Source: Cyanobacterium stanieri PCC 7202
GTDB lineage: Bacteria > Cyanobacteriota > Cyanobacteriia > Cyanobacteriales > Cyanobacteriaceae
DNA length: 64,000 bases
Assembly (NCBI GenBank): GCA_000317655.1
Contig: CP003940.1
Coordinates: 2,241,547 to 2,305,546 of the forward strand
Direction of reading: 5' to 3'
This document shows positions 51,701 through 57,820 of the stretch, piece by piece. The position numbers and the translations under genes were made by a program. The notes below the pieces were generated by a model, which ran no database searches, was not told the origin of the DNA, and saw only the letters and a list, made by a program, of their open reading frames with translations. Positions within the stretch are counted from its first letter, which is position 1, and the number at the start of each line of letters is the position of its first letter.

Positions 51701-52434
51701 GCATTTTTAAGTAATATTTCTAATTCTTTTTTACCAAAAGTTCTAAATAGTGAACCGCTACTATAACCCTCTAATCCATCAAAATGAATACCTGTATGAT
51801 CTTCTGAACACCCCAAGAAGTATTTTAAGCCTAGCTTATTGTCTATGGCGATAATTAGACAGCCATCTTCTTTTAAATGACTTTTTGCCATTTTTAAAGA
51901 TTCAAGATAAGGGTTTTCATTGTCAATATACTTACCACTATATTCTAAAACTCCAATTAAAGTTACTAAATCAAATTTATGATCTATTTCTATGTCTTGA
52001 AAATTACTGCATACCACATTAACATTTTCTAAATCTCGACATCTTAATGAAGCTATTTTTGCTCTATTAAAACTTCCTTCTATGGCTAATACTTCTTTTA
52101 GGTTTTCTCCTAAATAACGGGTAATAGCTCCACATCCTGCACCAAGTTCTAAAACAGTATCAAATTTGTCTAGTAATAAGGGGCGTAAAAGATTAGAGCG
52201 TTTTGCGGTTAAATGATATTCTGATGACCAATCTCTGATTAAAGTTGCTAGTTGGGGAGATGTTGAGGATAAATCGTTAACTTGTTTCAGACAAGTCTCT
52301 AAATATTTTTCTTGTTCACTACCATCACTATATGCAAAGTTTTTGACCCCACCTTGCTTAGAAAGCCACACTGCACAATTATTATCTGTACTATATTTCA
52401 GTGTCAATTTAGTAGCAATATTATTTTGATTCAT
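45754..52434 (-). CDS. Giant methyltransferase / multi-glycosyltransferase protein
   Basis: A 2226-residue single chain. Reading order: SAM-dependent methyltransferase (motif ELGAGCG near 97), a first GT2 domain from about 565 (VSICIPTCNGEAFL, DDNS, FQDDL), and a second GT2 from about 875 (WSVIIPTYNPDLED, VDDCSE, HQDDY). A CgeB-like glycosyltransferase follows at about 1205-1500 (RPFEIMACGALLLQ), then a GT4 at about 1565-1940 (PPQELGGYGRYISDFANILR, EPFGISQVEGMAAG). Two paralogous C-terminal modules begin near 1970 and 2130. It probably assembles a surface glycan in the cytoplasm. ATG 52434 is preferred to TTG 52437. An in-frame repeat lies near 2000-2032. Confidence 0.85.
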   Translation of the reverse strand: MNQNNIATKLTLKYSTDNNCAVWLSKQGGVKNFAYSDGSEQEKYLETCLKQVNDLSSTSPQLATLIRDWSSEYHLTAKRSNLLRPLLLDKFDTVLELGAGCGAITRYLGENLKEVLAIEGSFNRAKIASLRCRDLENVNVVCSNFQDIEIDHKFDLVTLIGVLEYSGKYIDNENPYLESLKMAKSHLKEDGCLIIAIDNKLGLKYFLGCSEDHTGIHFDGLEGYSSGSLFRTFGKKELEILLKNAGFESTEFLFPFPDYKIPDSILIERNYLKYQDSQEKKEPFIYQWLGGNNSRDYSNRKIDYNVQELLVMKELEANGLLADMSNSFLVIASNNKNSIDKLIPSDLVVEKYNTTNRKLKYMNKVSLKLADDQLYVRRDLIHPDLLSEDTRIQHICNYDEEFTKGTNLIEYIIRALKSNSPDKIDQFKHCLQIWYNFLLQNTNENPEENSIENLTLSGDFIDCVPWNLIVTQSYEVKYIDKEWASLHDIEVKYVLFRGFYHLFLRYKELIKLVFENKLKPFHQLSFLLFCYQILSAPITRKELENYFEQDNILGRFLTTETINKKVSICIPTCNGEAFLAEALESLEKQTYDNIEVIISDDNSIDNTIAIARTYAEKSRFQYHIFEHERLGIVNNWNYCIQKAQGKYIKFLFQDDLIETTCVEKMVYLAEQDQEIGLVFSPRFLRSNLETKDNEQLQTIINYCTDVYSYWSQLNNIQWGLELINDPKLLQHPINKIGEPTTVLIRKEVFEKVGYFDSDFSQLIDLEMWLRIMGHYKIGFIPEYLSTFRIHPKQTSSSNSQSGESNIDFYRLYAKMSESSEYNFLPSHLRQTINQTLQHWNYSQPKLQQGFSKSKVKSLIVSPIESLPHDLKRPFWSVIIPTYNPDLEDLKRNLHSVLEQNISADMMEIYVVDDCSENGEAIKNLVKEVSDHRIKYYRNSQNLGLVENWNNCINLATGHWIHILHQDDYILKGFYDKLQMPLENNPEIGAAFCRHIYEQKENGKQTISDLERETAGILDNWLQMIAIRQRIQCASIVVKRSVYEEIGGYNPEAGYASDWEMWQRIATCYSYWFEPQPLAVYSLHSLSASSTFIKSGNSIRDIRRTIKIAESYLPSTISRQTSSLALEHYALWALSNAYQLFIQGEIAGAVAQIREGLKCSQSPQVQNQLSKILAQPNTEILKQELLKEKIEFLNISTREKYVNELENHLKIDVVLQVNGNHGWSCSYGWINNLQKLGLLNRVFKPNSASWANNEPLNDDGLFEYLGNPDGDIMILCGFDWHSQPLHKTQKWLDRWHQAKITKIALLQECYSSPAMQNTPSWQQAMEEAILTTIPCVDALMCNHEPDVEFLKNKYNISLPIIYLPFYIDSEYFVNHKPFQKRKNQAIFRGNAPNYYQSQECYQQRRKLIQALQEYEGVDLFANSLYNSNQTPSQNVQTYVDELNNYRIGLNLPSMAPTFTVRPFEIMACGALLLQDRIIGEQSQELFKDWEHLVYYDPDQPDDLKAKIDYLIRNPELTQKIAQQGQSICHQFHTLENRIEFILNWVTSNFKTTFSTKKVFDKLNDRLFINKKILVINNIYPPQELGGYGRYISDFANILRERGHQVKVLTSDASYLQEIKENEPYIDRNLILFGDYKKLPPKVIEDQKQLKKIINNNSRYINEIIIEFQPDVALIGNIDFLSSNIFLPFFENKIPVINHLAFNQPGYSLDEKPNNPLYHLSTCSYHVKENTLNLGYEFDDISVIYPGAYVDDFAQEHLPKFDKLKIVFASIVSSYKGPQTLIESLAILHHEGFDFDCILAGSAPIPEFKKDLEKFIQDHGMEHKVKLIGYQSRETLIKLYRERNVFIFPSVWDEPFGISQVEGMAAGLTTITSATGGASEIVEHGISGLKFERNNPLSLAFCLLRLLANKENWANISKQGVMRAKKAFDIYHSVDLLEKKFAELLLKRDHYDQWLELQKNNNANNTSIPLTDTNYLIFPDWQTDEETLTEELYNLISTLAQHSPISDSPLIKENHPVSDSPLIKGGWGGSNPAPSGKKTNAENIITLIIDRTSITEEDANLIISGIAMNLMMEEDLDLENILNFSFIDNIEESQWQKILPKITAKITLNCDNQDMVNNPLFEDLITIMADRTNYAIFTDWSIDEEKLFTTFSNFLKHISTQEKATVLINLNHSNEEEVGLFVSEVIMNLMLEEGINLSENIHVNFVDFTATQWGSLEGLIKEKLTINN
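46342..46439 (-). repeat. Dispersed repeat inserted in frame in the giant glycosyltransferase gene
   Basis: This stretch codes for Pro/Ser/Gly-rich sequence with two 12-residue copies (SDSPLIKEN..., SDSPLIKGGWGG). The SPLIKGGWGG peptide and its DNA (CCCCCCAACCCCCCTTGATA) are typical of short repeats scattered between cyanobacterial genes. The paralogous C-terminal module in the same protein lacks the segment, so it is an insertion into a loop. Confidence 0.75.
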
Positions 52435-52563
52435 CAAAGAATTATTTTTTAGTAAAAACTTTATAGGAGAGCCTTAATATCTAGGTTACTTTATTTCGAA
52501 AAAAGAGAATATTAGTTTCGATTAAGTTTTATAACAAGAATAGGTTAAGAAAGCGATAGATTT

Positions 52564-53025
52564 TTAAGGAATCCAGTCCTCATCGAGGATTTGGTCAAGA
52601 TATGCGATCGGCTTGTCAGGAAAAGTATTGAGAGGAAGTTGAGAATATTTACTGGCTAGTTTTCTCCCGTCTTCATAGCATAAATTAAACTGATCTCGAA
52701 GATAATTCTTAAGACTAGGGCTATCTATTAATAATCGATTAATTTGTTTGCGAAAATTAAAAATTTCTCTTTCCCAATGTCCTCTATTTCTCTCTCTTTC
52801 AAAATCCCAATAGTTTAATATTAACAAATGTTCAATTAATCTCATTAATAAACTTTCGAGTTTTCTTTTATCCCTTTTACTCAAATCTAATACTTCCCCA
52901 ATCAAATTTTCCCAGTCGAGGGAATCTAAATCTCTATTCTCTAACTTTTTGACAGTTTCTAATACCCAGAGATTATAATCAGTATCATACAAGTTTTGAG
53001 GTTCAGTTTTTAATGGAGCTACCAT
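52564..53025 (-). CDS. DUF29 family protein
   Basis: A 153-residue helical protein of the DUF29 family, abundant in cyanobacteria and without a proven function. Typical blocks are seen: LYDTDYNLWVLETVKKLE, DSLDWENLIGEVLDLSKRDK and LLMRLIEHLLIL. DUF29 genes often lie in repeat-rich islands near toxin-antitoxin genes, as here. Confidence 0.85.
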   Translation of the reverse strand: MVAPLKTEPQNLYDTDYNLWVLETVKKLENRDLDSLDWENLIGEVLDLSKRDKRKLESLLMRLIEHLLILNYWDFERERNRGHWEREIFNFRKQINRLLIDSPSLKNYLRDQFNLCYEDGRKLASKYSQLPLNTFPDKPIAYLDQILDEDWIP

Positions 53026-53080
53026 ATCTTTTCACTCTATTTTTTACCATCTAAATTATAGGTTATTTTTAGGGAGGTAA

Positions 53081-53111
53081 GGTGCGATTGCGCAGCGCTA
53101 CTTCGTGATCG
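53081..53111. repeat. Left outer repeat of the toxin-antitoxin island
   Basis: The 31 bases at 53081-53111 match those at 55082-55112 at 23 positions, in direct orientation. All eight differences are transitions. Together they bracket a region of about 2 kb with three toxin-antitoxin pairs. Part of the match is a GGTGCGAT(C/T)GC HIP1-like core, which weakens the case for homology. Confidence 0.45.
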
Positions 53112-53117
53112 GGTTTT

Positions 53118-53138
53118 GGGAATGGGGTGGTGCGATTA
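53118..53138. repeat. Punctuating repeat, copy 1
   Basis: GGGAATGGGGTGGTGCGAT. Related to the copies at 53986 and 54531 (GGGAATGGGTAGGGTGCGAT type). It lies between DUF29 and the higA-like gene. Confidence 0.45.
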
Positions 53139-53214
53139 CGGAAGCCAATTTTCATCTAAGATTTGTGCGAGGGGTGCTATCGGTTTTATCTTTTTTCACC
53201 TCATTTAACCATAT

Positions 53215-53478
53215 TTAGCATTTTACTTTTAAGTTTATAGTTAAACCTAGTAAATTTAATACTTTAAAAACAAGAGACATTTCTGGGTTAGAATTATTAA
53301 GAAAATCCTTAAATAGTTGGCTATCTAAGTGCTTTTGATTGACTATTACTACGTCTTCCAAAGCCGAGATAAACAATGAAACCCCTCCTTCTTCGAGTGC
53401 ATCTTCTAAGTAACCGATCACAAATTCTTGATCCATTAAATCATCTCTAAAAGTTTCGTAAAAATTTTTCAACTTCAT
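53215..53478 (-). CDS. HigA-like addiction-module antitoxin, possibly degenerate
   Basis: An 87-residue partner of the upstream toxin gene. The N terminus fits the addiction-module antidote family (LMDQEFVIGYLEDALEEGG then LFISALEDVV). The expected helix-turn-helix seems shortened, and the end (FKVLNLLGLTINLKV) again fits the family. It overlaps the toxin gene by 32 bases in the toxin-first order of higBA-type modules. It may still neutralise the toxin, but DNA binding is doubtful. Confidence 0.65.
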   Translation of the reverse strand: MKLKNFYETFRDDLMDQEFVIGYLEDALEEGGVSLFISALEDVVIVNQKHLDSQLFKDFLNNSNPEMSLVFKVLNLLGLTINLKVKC

Positions 53479-53797
53479 TTCGATAATCCTCCCATAATTG
53501 AATTGCCTTTTTTATATCGCTTTGTTGAGTGCTTTTATCGCCTCCAGCTAATAGAATTATAACCGTATCTTCATACCTACTAAAATAAACTCTGTAACCA
53601 GCTCCAAAATCGAGTCTTAATTCAAAAACTTTATTACCTACACTTTTCCAGTCACCTAAATTTCCTTGAGAAATTCTTTTTAATCGTAGTAGAATCTTCC
53701 TCCTCGTTTGTTGATCTTTAATTGAATAATACCATTTCTCAAACAAACTAATACCATCTTTATTTTCTAAAACCTTAATAATAAATTTGTCACTCAT
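53447..53797 (-). CDS. RelE/HigB-type toxin
   Basis: A 116-residue RelE/ParE-superfamily toxin of the addiction-module killer type, likely an mRNA interferase. Typical pieces are GISLFEKWYYSIKDQQTR, GDWKSVGNKVFELRLDFGAG, YRVYFSRYEDTVIILLAGG and DKSTQQSDIKKA. These include the basic and aromatic residues of the family's active surface. It is the first gene of the module, followed by the overlapping antitoxin gene. Confidence 0.82.
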   Translation of the reverse strand: MSDKFIIKVLENKDGISLFEKWYYSIKDQQTRRKILLRLKRISQGNLGDWKSVGNKVFELRLDFGAGYRVYFSRYEDTVIILLAGGDKSTQQSDIKKAIQLWEDYRNEVEKFLRNF

Positions 53798-53985
53798 ATA
53801 ACAAAAGTTAGATTATTGATTATTTCTTTTCTTTATTCGTAAGACTATAAGTATTATTAAGAATAAACTTAATTGGCTCAGTACTTTTAATAATTTTATC
53901 AGGATTCAGACTAACTTACTTTAGCAGTAAGCTGTTTGGAGAGATCACGGGTGATCAAGTTTATGGGGGGGGTTCGATCTTTTTT

Positions 53986-54013
53986 GGGAATGGGTAGGGT
54001 GCGATCAATGTTT
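53986..54013. repeat. Punctuating repeat, copy 2 (left of hicA)
   Basis: A 28-base direct repeat of 54531-54558 with 2 mismatches (core GAATGGGTAGG and GCGATCAATGTTT). Its last bases fall inside the hicA stop codon. With the right copy it brackets the hicB-hicA pair. Confidence 0.75.
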
Positions 54014-54239
54014 ACAAATTGCTAATAAAATCATTAACACTGACTTGTGCCTGTTTTATAATACCGCTTAAAGTTCCAACTCTTAATTCTTTGTGAAGTG
54101 GAACAACACAAACTATTTCACCACCAGAAATTGACTTTTTTAACACAACATGACTACCAGTTTGCCTAGATTTAATAAAGCCCATTTTTTCTAAAGTTTT
54201 AACTGCTTTTTTTCCTGAAATGATTGGCAATTTAGGCAT
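54012..54239 (-). CDS. hicA: HicA mRNA-interferase toxin (module 1)
   Basis: A 75-residue dsRBD-like toxin that cleaves mRNA. It has the family start PIISGKKAVKTLEKMGF and the catalytic histidine in QTGSHVVL, and ends in a KQAQVSVNDF helix. It follows hicB with an 8-base overlap. The stop codon is part of the flanking direct repeat. Confidence 0.88.
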   Translation of the reverse strand: MPKLPIISGKKAVKTLEKMGFIKSRQTGSHVVLKKSISGGEIVCVVPLHKELRVGTLSGIIKQAQVSVNDFISNL

Positions 54240-54456
54240 AACTCAATTCTTCATAGGTTACTTCCATTGTTGTTACCAATCTTGGTTGAGTTTCGACAAA
54301 TGGGCATTCTTCCAAATATAATTTTGTTGCCTCTTTCAAATTATTAATGGCTTTTTCTATACTTTCGCCTTGGTCTATTGTACCCAACTCCACACACTCA
54401 GCGATATACATATCGTCCTCTTTATAGAGAATTACGGTCAATGTTTTTGTGTTCAT
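54232..54456 (-). CDS. hicB: HicB antitoxin (module 1), short form
   Basis: A 74-residue partial RNase H-fold antitoxin: TVILYKEDDMYIAECVELG, then GESIEKAINNLKEATKLYL. It lacks a C-terminal DNA-binding domain, so it belongs to the short HicB class. It precedes hicA on the minus strand and is head-to-head with module 2. Confidence 0.85.
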   Translation of the reverse strand: MNTKTLTVILYKEDDMYIAECVELGTIDQGESIEKAINNLKEATKLYLEECPFVETQPRLVTTMEVTYEELSYA

Positions 54457-54530
54457 ATTAATCTTTTTGTTAATACTTTAGTGTCAGTTTAACATTATTT
54501 TGAGGGATGGAAGAGGTGCGATAGGTGTTT

Positions 54531-54558
54531 GAGAATGGGTAGGTTGCGATCAATGTTT
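54531..54558. repeat. Punctuating repeat, copy 3 (between the two hic modules)
   Basis: Direct copy of 53986-54013. A weaker relative (GGGATGGAAGAGGTGCGAT) lies just before it at about 54504-54522. Confidence 0.7.
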
Positions 54559-54571
54559 GGAAAGGGGAAAG

Positions 54572-54593
54572 TTAGACTATAATAAAAGTCTAA
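54572..54593 (+). promoter_or_regulatory. Inverted repeat over a -10 box upstream of hicB2
   Basis: TTAGACT (54572-54578) and AGTCTAA (54587-54593) form a perfect 7-bp inverted repeat with an 8-base spacer. A TATAAT hexamer lies at 54578-54583. The site is 30 bases before the hicB2 start and could be an operator. The short HicB may need another DNA-binding factor. Confidence 0.5.
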
Positions 54594-54622
54594 TTCCTTT
54601 GTCGAAATAAAGCATATACATA

Positions 54623-54841
54623 ATGAAGTTTCAAGTGATATTTACCTTTGATGCCGAATATAATGGGTATGTTGCCGAAGTACCTCGATTGCCCGGTTGT
54701 GTCAGTCAAGGAAAAACCATGGACGAAGCGATCGCCAATATAAAAGAAGCTATTCAAGGATACTTATATGTACAAGAGAAACACCAAATTGACGAATTAA
54801 GAGAAGAAACAATCTCATTCATTGGGGAAGTTGTTGTCTAA
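54623..54841 (+). CDS. hicB: HicB antitoxin (module 2), short form
   Basis: A 72-residue short HicB: VIFTFDAEYNGYVAEVPRLP, then CVSQGKTMDEAIANIKEAI and a C-terminal strand. There is no helix-turn-helix. Its stop codon TAA touches the hicA start ATG directly. It is only distantly like the HicB of module 1, so the two modules are not a recent duplication. Confidence 0.88.
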   Translation: MKFQVIFTFDAEYNGYVAEVPRLPGCVSQGKTMDEAIANIKEAIQGYLYVQEKHQIDELREETISFIGEVVV

Positions 54842-55060
54842 ATGGGAATTTTAGCTAATATTTCGGGCAAAAAAGCCGTTAAAATTTTTTGTAAGTTTGG
54901 TTATGTTGTGGACCATCAAACTGGTAGTCATATTATACTCTGGCATGATTCTAAACCAACTCTATCAGTACCTAATCATAAAGAACTCGCTCCTGGATTG
55001 TTAAGGAGTTTAATTCGTCAAGCTAATATTTCTGTTGATGATTTTTTGGCAAAGAAATAA
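54842..55060 (+). CDS. hicA: HicA mRNA-interferase toxin (module 2)
   Basis: A 72-residue HicA with SGKKAVKIFCKFGY, catalytic histidine in QTGSHIIL, and the closing RQANISVDDFL helix. It starts with no gap after hicB. The fold and length are complete, so the module may be active. Confidence 0.88.
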   Translation: MGILANISGKKAVKIFCKFGYVVDHQTGSHIILWHDSKPTLSVPNHKELAPGLLRSLIRQANISVDDFLAKK

Positions 55061-55081
55061 TTGTATTTGAGGAATGGAGGA

Positions 55082-55112
55082 GGTGCGATCGCGCAGCACC
55101 GCCTTATAATCG
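55082..55112. repeat. Right outer repeat of the toxin-antitoxin island
   Basis: Direct relative of 53081-53111 (23 of 31 positions). It contains a GCGATCGC HIP1 site and is preceded by a GAGGAATGGAGGAGG stretch like the punctuating repeats. Confidence 0.45.
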
Positions 55113-55201
55113 TGCCTTAGTTTTCTTGAATAAGAAGTTCAGAGTTTTAACCCCAATTCTTTGGTAGACTATAGCTGAACTATGATGATTAAGAGTAAAC
55201 A

Positions 55202-56866
55202 TTGCTCTACACAATTTTTGCACTCCTTCCCATTCTGTCTATTTTTTTATTGCTGGTAATTGCCAAACAATCTGCTAGTATTACCATGCCTATTGTTTAT
55301 GGTATTACTGCCGTTAGTGCGGGAATCGTATGGCAAGTTAACCCAGAGATACTTGTGGCGACTTCATTACGGGGAATTGTCATCGCTCTCGAAATTCTTT
55401 ATATTCTCTTCGGTGCCATGTTACTGCTGAATATTATCAGTCAAGCTGGTGCTTTGAGCGTTATTCGTAGTAGTTTATTAAACATTTCTCCAGATCGACG
55501 AGTGCAGGTGGTTATTGTTGCTTGGTTATTTGGCTCTTTCATTGAGGGAGCGGCTGGATTTGGTACTCCTGCGGTCATTTGTGTTCCCTTACTGGTTGCC
55601 ATTGGTTTTCCGCCATTGGCTTCTGTGATGGTGACATTAATTATTCAAAGCACCCCCTCAACATTTGGGGCTGTAGGTACCCCAATCATTGTGGGGATTC
55701 GTCGTGGACTAGGAAATCCAGAAATAGTAACTAATTATTTACAAAGCTCTGGGCTAACTATGGAGGAATTTTTACAGGATATTACTTTAAAAGCGGCTTT
55801 GATTCATGGTGTTTTAGGTTTTTTCTTGCCTTTGGTCATTGTCATCATCCTAACGGTGAGCTTTAGTCCTCAACCTGATTGGCGTTCGGGGTTATCTGAA
55901 TGGAAATTTTTGCTTTTTGCTGGGGCTGCTTTGGTTGTTCCCTATTTTCTGACGGCAATGTTTATCGGCCCTGAGTTTCCTAGTTTGGTGGGGGGAATGG
56001 TGGGATTATTGTTAGTGATTACTACGGTAAGGCGAGGTTGGTTTCCTATTCAACGACCTTGGGATTTTCCCGAAGCTAGTCACTGGTTGGACAGTTGGTC
56101 TAGCTCTGATTATGAGGTTCCAGAGATGAGGGTGCGATCGCTCCCTATTTGGTTGGCATGGTCTCCCTATGGGTTAGTGGCAGGATTACTCCTTTTATCA
56201 CGTTTGGAGTTTTTACCTTTTAAGGACTGGTTACAAGGGTTTCGTCTGAGTTGGTTACAAGTGTTGGGAACAGAGGTTGAAATTATTTCTACTCCTCTCT
56301 ATCTTCCTCCCACTTTATTTATGATAGTTGTAATCATAAGCATTGCTCTATTTCAATTATCCCTTTCTCGCTCCCAAAAAGCTCTTTCTATTGCTGGAAA
56401 ACAATTATTATCGGCCGTGATTCCTTTGGTGGGAGCCGTTGCCATGGCCCAAGTATTTATCGGTACTGGCACCAATCAATTAGATTTACCTAGTATGCCT
56501 GTTTATTTGGCAGATCAGGCTTCTGATTTGTTTACTCAAACTTGGTCTTGGTTAGCTTCAATGGTAGGGTTAATCGGTGCGTTTATTGCTGGAAGTGTCA
56601 CAGTAAGTAATTTAATGTTTTCTTTATTTCAATTTGGGGTGGCACAACAAACCAATTTTCCTCCTGATTTGATTCTTAGTTTACAAACCGTGGGAGCTTC
56701 TGCTGGTAATATGATCTGTGTTTCTAACATTGTTGCGGCAGCGGCAACTGTTGCGATGATTGGTCGGGAAGGGTTGTTAATTCGCAAGTTGCTCTTTCCT
56801 ACAGTTTACTATACCCTAGGAGCTTCTTTGATTGGATATATTATGCTTCAAATTTTTGCCCATTAG
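55202..56866 (+). CDS. L-lactate permease family transporter
   Basis: Secondary carrier of the LctP family for lactate or glycolate. The 554 residues form about 12-14 membrane helices with the family blocks GSFIEGAAGFGTPAVI, QSTPSTFGAVGTPI and the C-terminal SVTVSNLMFSLFQ and GASAGNMICVSNIVAA. The frame has a stop just upstream, leaving TTG 55202 as the first start. The N terminus is shorter than in E. coli LctP. Substrate is inferred from the family; glycolate would be plausible in a photosynthetic cell. Confidence 0.85.
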   Translation: MLYTIFALLPILSIFLLLVIAKQSASITMPIVYGITAVSAGIVWQVNPEILVATSLRGIVIALEILYILFGAMLLLNIISQAGALSVIRSSLLNISPDRRVQVVIVAWLFGSFIEGAAGFGTPAVICVPLLVAIGFPPLASVMVTLIIQSTPSTFGAVGTPIIVGIRRGLGNPEIVTNYLQSSGLTMEEFLQDITLKAALIHGVLGFFLPLVIVIILTVSFSPQPDWRSGLSEWKFLLFAGAALVVPYFLTAMFIGPEFPSLVGGMVGLLLVITTVRRGWFPIQRPWDFPEASHWLDSWSSSDYEVPEMRVRSLPIWLAWSPYGLVAGLLLLSRLEFLPFKDWLQGFRLSWLQVLGTEVEIISTPLYLPPTLFMIVVIISIALFQLSLSRSQKALSIAGKQLLSAVIPLVGAVAMAQVFIGTGTNQLDLPSMPVYLADQASDLFTQTWSWLASMVGLIGAFIAGSVTVSNLMFSLFQFGVAQQTNFPPDLILSLQTVGASAGNMICVSNIVAAAATVAMIGREGLLIRKLLFPTVYYTLGASLIGYIMLQIFAH

Positions 56867-57106
56867 GGTGGCAGGGGTGATTCAAAGTAGGAACACAAAA
56901 ACGCTCAAACCTTTATCAATAAAAGAATACAGTGTTTTGGCAATTTTAGGATTAAAAAGTAGTTAAAAATATTTAGATTGTTCATTTATGGTCATAAATC
57001 ATCAAAAACTGTTCCCTATTCCCAGTTCCCAGTTCCCTGCCCTAACCAGAAAATTTTACGATGAATCACCCCTGCATTAGGGTGGGGACATACATTTTAT
57101 TCTTTT

Positions 57107-57820
57107 TTGGTGTCAGTGGGAGTCGTTATCATTAGTTATTGTGACAAGATGAGAGTGCGATCGCACTTAGCCAAAATGCCCAAGGAAACACGAAAACCCA
57201 TATTTCGCCGTCGAACTATTTTACTAATTGCCACTATTTTTATAGTAGTTAAGTTATCAACTCTAATATTTAGTAATACTATAATTATCCCCCCTACATC
57301 ACCCCTAAAACCCATAACAGTTTATGTAATAGATTATGGTCTTCACTCCAGATTGATATTACCCGATCGCCCCCCAACACTGGTACAGTATGCCTATGGA
57401 GATTGGGAATACTTTGCCCTACAAAACCGTAATCTGCTAACCACTCTCAAAGCCCTTCTAATTCCCACCCAAGGAACACTTAAGCGAGAAGAAATCAGCA
57501 ATTTAGCCACTCTCAAAAAAACCGTGAACGCTCAACCCAGAATTAATCTTTTAGAGCTAGAGGTGTCAGAAGAAAAAATGCTCAAGTTACGCTCAAAACT
57601 AGAACAGCGTTTCGAGGAAAATATAGACACTAAGATCACTTATAATGCTGATCGTATCCAATTTGTCAAAGACGATCAAGAATACACCATATTGCATAAC
57701 AGCAATCATCAAGTAGTAGAATGGTTACAAGCCATGGGATGTGAGGTAAAAGGAATTATTTTTTTGCCTAACTTTGAGCTTGTTTCCCACTCAAAAAATA
57801 AGGCCCTTAACCATACATAG
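57107..57820 (+). CDS. DUF2459-like membrane-anchored protein
   Basis: Resembles the DUF2459 family (function unknown): VYVIDYGLHSRLILP, then VQYAYGDWEYFALQNRN, with a C-terminal region NADRIQFVKDDQEYTILHNS. One helix (about 37-56) anchors it, with the domain probably outside. The start is uncertain: GTG 57107, ATG 57149 or ATG 57176 (MPKETRK), the last fitting best with a short basic segment before the helix. Its end overlaps convergent rfbB by 14 bases. The 240 bases before it hold only low-complexity repeats. Confidence 0.6.
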   Translation: MVSVGVVIISYCDKMRVRSHLAKMPKETRKPIFRRRTILLIATIFIVVKLSTLIFSNTIIIPPTSPLKPITVYVIDYGLHSRLILPDRPPTLVQYAYGDWEYFALQNRNLLTTLKALLIPTQGTLKREEISNLATLKKTVNAQPRINLLELEVSEEKMLKLRSKLEQRFEENIDTKITYNADRIQFVKDDQEYTILHNSNHQVVEWLQAMGCEVKGIIFLPNFELVSHSKNKALNHT

